Below are positions 28,548 through 36,839 of a stretch of 40,696 nt of DNA, piece by piece. Origin of the DNA: an uncultured Fluviicola sp. (GTDB lineage Bacteria > Bacteroidota > Bacteroidia > Flavobacteriales_D > Crocinitomicaceae). The first letter of the stretch is position 1; each line of letters begins with the position of its first letter. The stretch is from positions 1 through 40,696 of the forward strand of contig CALFOS010000062.1 of the NCBI GenBank assembly GCA_937919725.1, given 5' to 3'. The position numbers were made by a program, and so were the translations under genes. A model generated the notes under the pieces. The model did not search any database, was not told the DNA's origin, and saw only the letters and a list, made by a program, of their open reading frames with translations.

Positions 28548-28619
28548 TTTCATGAAAACTGAACGAAAACAACCCCTCAATTCACCGAGAAATTCTACAT
28601 TTGTAGCAAACATAAAAAC

Positions 28620-30023
28620 ATGAGCACGTACGATATTACAATTATTGGATCTGGACCTGGAGGATATGTAGCAGCTATTCGTTGCGCACAACTAGGTATG
28701 AAAACAGCGATAATCGAAAAATACGACACCTTGGGTGGAACGTGCCTCAACGTTGGGTGCATTCCGTCGAAAGCATTACTCGACTCATCAGAACACTTTC
28801 ACAATGCTGCGCATAACTTCGAAGAACATGGAGTTGACCTAAACGGCGTGAAAGCGAACATGAAACAAATGATCAAACGGAAAAATGAAGTTGTCGCTCA
28901 AACATGCAATGGTGTTAAATTTCTCATGGACAAAAACAAGGTGGAGGTACATTACGGTTTGGGATCTTTTGTTGACAAAAATACGGTAAAAGTTACCGCG
29001 AAGGACGGAAAAGAAACGTTGCTTTCAACAAAAAACATCTTGATTGCTACTGGATCAAAACCGAACTTCTTTCCAGGAATGGAGCCAGACAAAAAACGGA
29101 TTCTTACATCTACTGAAATGTTGAACCTCGAAGAAATTCCAGGTAAATTGCTCGTGATTGGCGCTGGTGTTATTGGGCTGGAGCTCGGTTCCGTTTTCGG
29201 ACGACTCGGCACGCAAGTAGAAGTGGTGGAATTTGCTAAGGCAATTATTCCGACGATGGACAGCACACTCTCCAAAGAACTGACGCGTGTTTTGAAAAAG
29301 GACGGATTCAAATTTCATCTGGAACACCGCGTTCAAGGCGTAAAAAACACGGGGAAAGGAGTGAAATTAACCGCGCTCAACAAAAAAGGAGAAGAAGTTA
29401 CCCTGGAAGCAGACTATTGCTTAGTTGCTGTGGGACGGAAAGCATACACCGAAGGTCTTGGATTGGAAAACATCGGACTAGAGGTGAACAATCGCGGACA
29501 AGTAGACGTGAATGAGCACCTACAAACAAGTGTTCCAAACGTATACGCGATTGGCGATGTGATTAAAGGTGCAATGTTGGCACACAAAGCGGAAGATGAA
29601 GGTGTATATATTGCTGAGCTTCTCGCAGGACAAAAACCACACATCAACTACAATTTGATTCCAGGTGTGGTATACACGTGGCCAGAAGTTGCCGCAGTTG
29701 GAAAAACGGAAGAAGAATTGAGATCAGCAGGTGTCGAGATTAAAATCGGACAATTTCCAATTAAAGCCTTGGGTAGAGCTCGCGCAAGCGGTGACATTCA
29801 AGGTGTCGTGAAAATTATAGCAGACGCCGCTACGGATGAAGTATTGGGCGTTCACATGATCGCACCGCGCGCTGCCGATTTAATAATGGAAGCTGTTACA
29901 GCAATGGAATTTAGAGCTTCTGCTGAGGATATGGCCCGCATTTGTCATCCACATCCAACTTACTCTGAAGCTTTGAAGGAAGCAGCTCTAGCGGCTACAG
30001 ATGATCGCGCGATGCACGTATAA
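28620..30023 (+). CDS. lpdA: Dihydrolipoyl dehydrogenase
   Basis: IIGSGPGGYVAAIRCAQLGMKTAIIEKYDTLGGTCLNVGCIPSKALL; GDVIKGAMLAHKAEDEG; CHPHPTYSEALKEAA. Confidence 0.98.
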   Translation: MSTYDITIIGSGPGGYVAAIRCAQLGMKTAIIEKYDTLGGTCLNVGCIPSKALLDSSEHFHNAAHNFEEHGVDLNGVKANMKQMIKRKNEVVAQTCNGVKFLMDKNKVEVHYGLGSFVDKNTVKVTAKDGKETLLSTKNILIATGSKPNFFPGMEPDKKRILTSTEMLNLEEIPGKLLVIGAGVIGLELGSVFGRLGTQVEVVEFAKAIIPTMDSTLSKELTRVLKKDGFKFHLEHRVQGVKNTGKGVKLTALNKKGEEVTLEADYCLVAVGRKAYTEGLGLENIGLEVNNRGQVDVNEHLQTSVPNVYAIGDVIKGAMLAHKAEDEGVYIAELLAGQKPHINYNLIPGVVYTWPEVAAVGKTEEELRSAGVEIKIGQFPIKALGRARASGDIQGVVKIIADAATDEVLGVHMIAPRAADLIMEAVTAMEFRASAEDMARICHPHPTYSEALKEAALAATDDRAMHV

Positions 30024-30043
30024 TCAAAAAATCTTAGATATAT

Positions 30044-30066
30044 AAAAAAAGCGAACTGATGTTCAC
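30044..30066 (-). terminator. Probable terminator of the S46 peptidase gene
   Basis: Minus strand GTGAAC ATCA GTTCGC (one G-U pair) followed by TTTTTTT, just beyond the minus-strand stop at 30080. Confidence 0.5.
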
Positions 30067-30079
30067 CCTTTTTTCGTTA

Positions 30080-32260
30080 TTAGCATTTACTTTTACGACA
30101 TTTCTTTTTCTTCTTCTTTTTGCCTTTCACCAAAGTCATCTCATCGACCAAGTTCGTTGCGCCTGCATATTTGTCCATGATCCATAATACGTAACGGATA
30201 TCCACCGTAATATTCCTGCAACGATCCGCATCAAACATAAAATCGCTCATCGTGCTTTCCCACGAACGATCGAAGTTCAATCCCATCAAATTTCCTTCAG
30301 CATCGATCACTGGCGAACCAGAATTTCCTCCTGTCGTATGATTTGATCCTGTGAAACACACCCACAGCTCGCCATCTTGATCGTATCCGTCGTAATCTTT
30401 CGATTCTGCCAAGGCTCTGAAATCGGGCAACAATTCAAAATCGGCCTCGCCAGTATTGTTTTTATCCAAAATTCCGCGTAAGGTTGTATGTTCCGTGTAG
30501 GCCATTCCATCGTGCGGAGCAGATCCTTCCAGTTTTCCGTAGGTAATTCTCAAGGTTGAATTCGCATCTGCCCAATGTTTGTCCTTTGGGAACATTTCCA
30601 ACTTTCCTTCAACGTATACCTTCAATTGCTGATCCATCAACCCGTTGAATAAACGCACTTGTGGAATTACATTTTCGTACAAATCGGCACTCATTCCTTT
30701 CCAAAGTAGGTAGGCTGGATCGCTCGCAACAAAATGCGAGAGTGTGGAATCGTTGAGCCTATTCAAAAATGCATCAAAACGCGCTTCGTTCGTAAGCACG
30801 GAATTAGAATAAATGTCATTCGCCCATTCTTCCGCCGATTTCGATTTCAACAAATCGCTCATCCCATTTTTCTCCATTCTGCGGATGTATTCTTCCGTGG
30901 TTTTAACGAAGATTTTTCGATCGGTCATCTCGTCGTAATCCTTGAAAAATCCCTTCGCGTCCTTGCGCAGGTCTTCGATCGCTTTTGATAGGTCATCCTT
31001 ATCTAAATACGACTCAAATTCGTCCATGAATTTCTCAATACCCCGTGCACGTTTGAACGATTCTGCCCCAACGTACATGTACTCAATCGCCATTCCGTAG
31101 GCAAAATCACTTCCTTTATACAAAGCAACAATCTTGTTCATCTCCTCAATCACTCCACCATATTTCAACTTCCATTCCGGTTTCGAATTCGCCATGTCTA
31201 AGTAGATTTTCTCTCGATCCAGCTTGATTTGAATAGCATTAACCGTTTGCAGACCACCGATTTGTCCGATCCATTTTTTCCAGCCATTTGCGATACTTGC
31301 TTGCTTAGACGCGTATTTTATTCTGAGTAAATCTGAGGATCGCATACTCGCATCAATCACGCTCAGAGATTCTTGACGCATCGCAATTCGCGCTGGACGT
31401 TCTGTATCCATGATATAGCGCAAATGCTCTGAAGATAAATGCTGCTCCGTTGTTCCAGGGAATCCGTATACCATCGTAAACTCGCCTGGCACTCGATCTT
31501 TCACCGAAACCGGGAAAAAATGCAAGGGTTTGTACGGTTGATTCGACGGACTGTATTCGGCCGGCATATTGTTCGGTCCTGCATAAATTCTAAACACCGA
31601 AAAATCACCCGTATGTCTTGGCCACACCCAGTTATCAGTATCTCCCCCAAACTTCCCAACACTGCTTGGAGGCGCTCCAACTAATCGCACGTCTTTGAAT
31701 ACCTCTTGGACAATCATGTAATATTCGTTGCCGTAATTGAACGGCTTTATGGAAGCTTCGTAGTGCGTTCCGCGCGTTGCATCCTCAATTAATGTTTTGA
31801 TATTTGATTTCACCTTGTCGTCGTACGCCTGACCAGAAAGTCCTTGTGTTCCAAAGAAAACTGCTTTCGTCATGTCTTCAATTCGCACGATTCGCGCAGC
31901 CGTTAAACTAGGATTCGCTAACTCCTCCGCGAGCGTTTTCGCCCAAAAACCATATTTGATGTAATCATTTTCTAGAGAAGAGTGAGATTGAACTTGCGAG
32001 TATCCACAGTGATGATTTGTGAGTAGTAAGCCTCGATCGGACACCAATTCGGCGGTACATCCACCCCCAAAATGCATGATGGCATCTTTCATACTCGATT
32101 TGTTGACGCTGTAGATGTCCTCAGCAGACAGTTTCATACCCATCGCACGCATATCATCTTCAAATGCTTTAATCACCGAAGGAATTAGCATCCCCTCTTC
32201 CGCGGAAACACGGAAAAGCGAAATCATCATGCACAGCAGTGCTAAACTTATTCTTTTCAT
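30080..32260 (-). CDS. S46 family dipeptidyl peptidase, predicted DPP11-type (acidic P1 specificity)
   Basis: TNHHCGYSQVQ (catalytic His), GGNSGSPVIDAEGNLMGLNFDRSWE (catalytic Ser; Arg at Ser+18 as in DPP11), N-terminal signal peptide. C-terminal lysine/cysteine tail. Confidence 0.9.
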   Translation of the reverse strand: MKRISLALLCMMISLFRVSAEEGMLIPSVIKAFEDDMRAMGMKLSAEDIYSVNKSSMKDAIMHFGGGCTAELVSDRGLLLTNHHCGYSQVQSHSSLENDYIKYGFWAKTLAEELANPSLTAARIVRIEDMTKAVFFGTQGLSGQAYDDKVKSNIKTLIEDATRGTHYEASIKPFNYGNEYYMIVQEVFKDVRLVGAPPSSVGKFGGDTDNWVWPRHTGDFSVFRIYAGPNNMPAEYSPSNQPYKPLHFFPVSVKDRVPGEFTMVYGFPGTTEQHLSSEHLRYIMDTERPARIAMRQESLSVIDASMRSSDLLRIKYASKQASIANGWKKWIGQIGGLQTVNAIQIKLDREKIYLDMANSKPEWKLKYGGVIEEMNKIVALYKGSDFAYGMAIEYMYVGAESFKRARGIEKFMDEFESYLDKDDLSKAIEDLRKDAKGFFKDYDEMTDRKIFVKTTEEYIRRMEKNGMSDLLKSKSAEEWANDIYSNSVLTNEARFDAFLNRLNDSTLSHFVASDPAYLLWKGMSADLYENVIPQVRLFNGLMDQQLKVYVEGKLEMFPKDKHWADANSTLRITYGKLEGSAPHDGMAYTEHTTLRGILDKNNTGEADFELLPDFRALAESKDYDGYDQDGELWVCFTGSNHTTGGNSGSPVIDAEGNLMGLNFDRSWESTMSDFMFDADRCRNITVDIRYVLWIMDKYAGATNLVDEMTLVKGKKKKKKKCRKSKC

Positions 32261-32361
32261 ACTTCATTTTTGAGTCTGCATAAAGATAGGAATTTCGCTG
32301 GGAGTGTTGAAAATGAAGTACGACAATCCTCGAAACAAATCAATTTACGTATCTTTGTGGC

Positions 32362-33015
32362 GTGGAAATGTTAAACTTTATTTTTCGATTGGGCGTTGTT
32401 TTCGCTATTTACGGGTTCCTTTGGGGAATCATCGATCTTGGCATGCGTCTTCTAACGGCTTCACGACAACGCGCGATGGTAGAGACATACATCATCAAAG
32501 CATTCAAATACTTATTTTTGGTTGGCGTAACATTTATGTTCTGCATGGGCGATTTGAACAGACACCTCATCGTGAGCTATCAACTAGTTTTGGCTGGTGT
32601 GATTCTACTCACCTATTTTATCGGTAAACTTCAGAATTCGCAAAATCAAGTCATGATTTTCCAGATGATGGGTCGTGGACTTCCAGAAAAGCCCATGTTT
32701 TTATTCAATTTGAAAGCTGAAATAGGTGTGATTGTAGGTGCTCTCGCATTGTTCGTTGCATTCTGGTTTTATCCATCAATCGCTACAAACGCAGTGTCAA
32801 GTTGGTTTCACGATAGCATATTGAGCATTGAAAATGCCGTTATTTTTGGGTTTATCTTTAAAGTGATTGGATTCTTCTTTATTCTAAATATGATTTTTAA
32901 GATGATTGGTGGCTTCACTTTTCTGTTGAGCGGAGGAAAAAACCGGAAATCGTCTGATTACAGTGATAATGATCCGAGCGACGACGACTTCAACTATTAC
33001 GAAGAAGTAGAATAA
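32362..33015 (+). CDS. Integral membrane protein of unknown function with acidic C-terminal tail
   Basis: 217 aa; several hydrophobic segments; tail SSDYSDNDPSDDDFNYYEEVE. Start codon could be GTG 32362 or ATG 32368. Confidence 0.65.
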   Translation: MEMLNFIFRLGVVFAIYGFLWGIIDLGMRLLTASRQRAMVETYIIKAFKYLFLVGVTFMFCMGDLNRHLIVSYQLVLAGVILLTYFIGKLQNSQNQVMIFQMMGRGLPEKPMFLFNLKAEIGVIVGALALFVAFWFYPSIATNAVSSWFHDSILSIENAVIFGFIFKVIGFFFILNMIFKMIGGFTFLLSGGKNRKSSDYSDNDPSDDDFNYYEEVE

Positions 33016-33587
33016 ACTGTAAGTTCGTTAACAATCGTTTCAAGTTGAACAATTACTGGTTGCTGCTCATCATTCTCGATACAGTAATCCGCTAGTGAAA
33101 TTTTCTTATCATCCTCCCATTGATTTTTCATCCGATTTTCGACGTCTTCTCTTGAGCACATGTCCCTCTCCATCACGCGGATGATTCGGAGTTCACGTGG
33201 AGCGGTAACGAGAATCGTTTTATCATAAGAGCAGTAAGCGCCAGTTTCGAACAGAATGGCTGCCTCATTAAAAATGAGCTTGTTTGCATGTGTAACAGCA
33301 AACTCTACGAATTTCGCACGAACTTTGGGATGAACAAGTTCATTGAGCACCTCCTTGTCCTGAGGATTTGAGAATATTTTTGTGGCGATAAAAGCTCTAT
33401 TCAGCTCACCATAACAGAACGCTTCGATTCCAAAATGGGCAATAATTTCCGATTTCAACTCAGCATTGGACTGCATGAGTTCCTTAGCAACAGCATCTGA
33501 ATAGAACACAGGGTGCCCTATTGTTTCGAGAATCTTAGCTACGATACTTTTCCCTGATCCAATACCGCCAGTGATGCCAATGGTCAT
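32997..33587 (-). CDS. coaE: Dephospho-CoA kinase
   Basis: MTIGITGGIGSGKSIVAKILETIGHPVFYSDAVAKELM (P-loop), VHPKVRAKF, FNEAAILFETG. Confidence 0.94.
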   Translation of the reverse strand: MTIGITGGIGSGKSIVAKILETIGHPVFYSDAVAKELMQSNAELKSEIIAHFGIEAFCYGELNRAFIATKIFSNPQDKEVLNELVHPKVRAKFVEFAVTHANKLIFNEAAILFETGAYCSYDKTILVTAPRELRIIRVMERDMCSREDVENRMKNQWEDDKKISLADYCIENDEQQPVIVQLETIVNELTVYSTSS

Positions 33588-33589
33588 TC

Positions 33590-33973
33590 CTAAATCTCGT
33601 CGATTTCAAGAATTTTGAAGTCCAATCCTACGATAGCCGCATAATCTTCGCCCGCCTCTTCCATGTCCTCGTCGTCCGTTTCGTAGTACCAATTGATGAG
33701 CACCGAATTGTCGGGAGCGTTGATTTTTTCCAAGCGTTTGAATAAGTCGAGGATACATTTCGAAGATGAAGTGTTGAAATATTCCAATTTCATATCGACA
33801 CGTGTAGCAGTGTTCGGCATTGATCCATAAGCATCAACCCAATCGATGAGAGGTTGAAAAAACTCAATAGAATTCTCCGGAATGGATCGTCCTCTCATTT
33901 CCAAAACGCCAGCATCGCCATCGAAACTCACAAATGGAGTTTTAGCGGATCCTTCAATGTGCAATTTTTCCAT
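33590..33973 (-). CDS. siaC: SiaC-family regulatory phosphoprotein (DUF1987)
   Basis: KTPFVSFDGDAGVLEMRGRSIPENSIEFFQPLIDW, LEYFNTSSSKCILDLFKRLEKI, INWYYETDDEDMEEAGEDY. Thr68 in the YFNTSSSK motif. Confidence 0.88.
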   Translation of the reverse strand: MEKLHIEGSAKTPFVSFDGDAGVLEMRGRSIPENSIEFFQPLIDWVDAYGSMPNTATRVDMKLEYFNTSSSKCILDLFKRLEKINAPDNSVLINWYYETDDEDMEEAGEDYAAIVGLDFKILEIDEI

Positions 33974-33983
33974 AATTAATTAT

Positions 33984-34586
33984 TTATTCAATAACAATAT
34001 TTAAACAGAAAAACGAATAATCATCATTAATTCCGATGAATTCGTATCCCAGTTTATTCTTTGATTTTCGAGCAATATCAATAATACCGAGACCTGCTGT
34101 TCCTTGCAGGGACACGCTATTATTGAGCAATCGCTGTTGATATAATTCTCGTAATTCCTTCTCATCCAGCTTGTTCACCAGAATTAACTTTCTTTTCAAA
34201 TCGGCCATGCTCTCCTTTGGTATGTAGTTACCTGTGAGCACCATGATTTTGCGGTTCACGTATTTCACCATTACCAAAACTGCATTGCGTGATGCATGAA
34301 GTTCAGGTTCTCCGTTAGGCACTTCAATGTGGTGGTACAAATTCTGAAAGCATTCAACAAGTACATTGAATACTCGTTTTTTCATTTGCAGTGGAATTTC
34401 GAGTTCCACCATTTTACTTTCCATCAAATGTAAGATTGAGGTCAACAGCTCCGCTGAAAACTCACCTTTAAATGAAAGAATGACGTGTTCATCCTCCATT
34501 CTGCGGTAAAAATTGTAAACCTCTCTTAATGCCATGTTTATCGTAGAAACCAAATATACAGATTTCGATTTATATATGTTCACCAC
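33984..34586 (-). CDS. siaB: SiaB-family protein kinase (GHKL-like)
   Basis: VILSFKGEFSAELLTSILHLMESKMVE...KKRVFNVLVECFQNLYHHIE (N-box-like), LQGTAGLGIIDIARKSKNKLGY; adjacent to siaC. True start may be the internal Met MALREVYNFYRRMEDEHV. Confidence 0.8.
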   Translation of the reverse strand: MVNIYKSKSVYLVSTINMALREVYNFYRRMEDEHVILSFKGEFSAELLTSILHLMESKMVELEIPLQMKKRVFNVLVECFQNLYHHIEVPNGEPELHASRNAVLVMVKYVNRKIMVLTGNYIPKESMADLKRKLILVNKLDEKELRELYQQRLLNNSVSLQGTAGLGIIDIARKSKNKLGYEFIGINDDYSFFCLNIVIE

Positions 34587-34615
34587 TTCGTCAAAAGTTA
34601 TCTATCTTTGCTTCA

Positions 34616-35365
34616 ATGAAAATGCAGGACACGGAGTGGTTTGCCGAATGGTTCGATACTCCCTATTATCACACACTTTACAAGGATCGCGATTTCTCGG
34701 AGGCGGAAGGATTCATCGATCGTTTGGTCGGCACGCTCGATTTGAAAGCAAACGCTCGTGTTCTTGATCTCGCCTGTGGAAAAGGTCGACATGCACTCAC
34801 ACTTTCAACCTATGGTTTTCAAGTACTTGGAGTAGATCTATCCGCAAACAGCATCGAAGCCGCGAAAAAACTGGAAACAGACAAACTGAAATTTGCCGTA
34901 CACGACATGCGGGAGCCTCTGCTTGATCAGCAATTTGATGCGGTGTTTAATTTATTCACTAGTTTTGGTTACTTCGATTCCTTAGAAGACAATCAACGTG
35001 TGATTTCGGCGATTGCAAAGATGTTGAAGCCCAACGGACTTTTGATTATTGATTTTATGAATGTCCACCACGTCCTATCCAATTTGATGACGAAAGAAGT
35101 GAAACGGGTAGATGAAATAACGTTTAACATACAACGGAAATTTGACGGAAAGCACATTTATAAAACGATACAATTCGACGCAGACGGCAAATCGCACAGC
35201 CATACCGAACGCGTACAAGCCTTAGAAATTTCTGATTTTCGTGCTCTTTTGAGTGCCTCGAAATTCGAAATTCTTAGTAGTTTTGGCAACTTTGGTTTGA
35301 CGAACTACGATGAGGCCAGCTCAGATCGATTAATTATCATCGCACAATTGAATTCATGGAATTAA
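34616..35365 (+). CDS. Class I SAM-dependent methyltransferase
   Basis: ARVLDLACGKGRHALTLSTYGFQVLGVDLSANSIEAAKK (motif I), FDAVFNLFTSFGYF. Confidence 0.9.
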   Translation: MKMQDTEWFAEWFDTPYYHTLYKDRDFSEAEGFIDRLVGTLDLKANARVLDLACGKGRHALTLSTYGFQVLGVDLSANSIEAAKKLETDKLKFAVHDMREPLLDQQFDAVFNLFTSFGYFDSLEDNQRVISAIAKMLKPNGLLIIDFMNVHHVLSNLMTKEVKRVDEITFNIQRKFDGKHIYKTIQFDADGKSHSHTERVQALEISDFRALLSASKFEILSSFGNFGLTNYDEASSDRLIIIAQLNSWN

Positions 35366-36087
35366 TTTTTACTATCGTTGCTCTCATTGTATCCGTTTTT
35401 GTTGGAGGAATGCTTGTTGCGTTTGTTGATAAGAAAAATAACGACCAAATCATAAAGTTGATGCTCGCTTTTAGTGGCGGCTTTTTGCTTTCCTTAGCAT
35501 TTATTCATTTTATCCCTGAATTGTATCAAAATAGCTCCCTCAACATTGGGATTTATATTTTAATTGGCTTCCTTGTTCAACTCCTCTTGGAATTTTTCTC
35601 TGGAGGAATAGAGCACGGTCACGTTCACGCTGTTCATGGTGCAAAAGTTCCGATAGCCTTGGTCATTGCCCTTAGCGTTCACGCATTCTTGGAAGGAATT
35701 CCATTGGGAACCCAAATGGCAGGCGCCGAATTGGCTACCACGCACATGCACGATGGTGCGAATGGTTTGTTGATGGGGATTGTACTTCACCATATTCCAG
35801 TAGCTATCGCTTTAACAACCGTGCTTTACGCTTCCAAAATATCAAAGCGTAAGGTTTGGATTGTGCTTGGCATTTTTGCGCTTACTACACCAGTTGGAAT
35901 GTTGCTCGGGTGGAATTCTGTGGGTGTTTTTCAGATGGACTTTGATATTATTTTGGCAGCCGTAGTCGGAATGTTTTTACATATCTCTACTACAATTATC
36001 TTCGAAACCACCGAAAATCACCGCTTCAATTTCATCAAACTACTCGCGATATTCGGAGGAGCTGGACTCGCGTTTTTAATTCATTAA
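35356..36087 (+). CDS. ZIP family metal transporter
   Basis: LMLAFSGGFLLSLAFIHFIPELY, ALSVHAFLEGIPLG, GIVLHHIPVAIALTTVL, the conserved ZIP TM4/5 His motifs. Confidence 0.9.
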   Translation: MELIFTIVALIVSVFVGGMLVAFVDKKNNDQIIKLMLAFSGGFLLSLAFIHFIPELYQNSSLNIGIYILIGFLVQLLLEFFSGGIEHGHVHAVHGAKVPIALVIALSVHAFLEGIPLGTQMAGAELATTHMHDGANGLLMGIVLHHIPVAIALTTVLYASKISKRKVWIVLGIFALTTPVGMLLGWNSVGVFQMDFDIILAAVVGMFLHISTTIIFETTENHRFNFIKLLAIFGGAGLAFLIH

Positions 36088-36096
36088 CTTGCCAGT

Positions 36097-36738
36097 TTGA
36101 TGAATATTATTCCAAAAAATGTTCGAATTTATTTCGCTATAGCTCTTGTGGCTATCTTGAGTGGATGCTACTTTTTGATGGTGAGTGAAAAAGTGGAAGG
36201 TCACCTCTTCGTAAACGCGAGGCACGCGCCATTTTTTGACTTTTTCTTTACCTATTTCACACATGTTGGCGGTGGAACTTTCGTGATTGTAGGTTCCATT
36301 CTACTCTCCATTCTCTTCTGGAAAAAATACCGCTTCGGAATCGTGGTGTTGAGTTCGATCAACCTGCTTCTTGTTGCTGGCGTTACACAGTTTCTGAAAC
36401 ACTTCATCTACGCCGATGCCACTCGACCAATTGAATTCATTGTAAGCAAACTTCTTCATACTGCACCAGGCGTTGAAATGCACACCAGTAATTCCTTTCC
36501 ATCGGGTCACACTGCCGCAGGTTTTGCTTTCTTTGCACTCGTCTCATTTCTCTACGGAAAGAATAAATGGATTCAGCTGATTTGCGCTGGAGCGGCCATT
36601 CTTGTTGGTTTCTCGCGTATCTATCTATCTCAACATTTCTTGGAAGATACCGTGCTCGGTGGATCGATCGGTTTGCTCTGCTTTCTAGTGAGTTATTGGC
36701 TGGTAAAAAAGCAACTAATCCTAGAAAATATTTCGTGA
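36097..36738 (+). CDS. PAP2-family phosphatase
   Basis: KHFIYADATRPIEF, SNSFPSGHTAAGFAFF, SRIYLSQHFLEDTVLGGSIG, the three PAP2 motifs. Confidence 0.92.
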   Translation: MMNIIPKNVRIYFAIALVAILSGCYFLMVSEKVEGHLFVNARHAPFFDFFFTYFTHVGGGTFVIVGSILLSILFWKKYRFGIVVLSSINLLLVAGVTQFLKHFIYADATRPIEFIVSKLLHTAPGVEMHTSNSFPSGHTAAGFAFFALVSFLYGKNKWIQLICAGAAILVGFSRIYLSQHFLEDTVLGGSIGLLCFLVSYWLVKKQLILENIS

Positions 36739-36839
36739 TTTTTAGATCATCTAATTGAACTATTATCTACTTTCGCTGTCTGAATTAATGCTTTCAAGGG
36801 AAAGTTAATGTTCTAGCACTTATTTAGCATTGACGGCGT

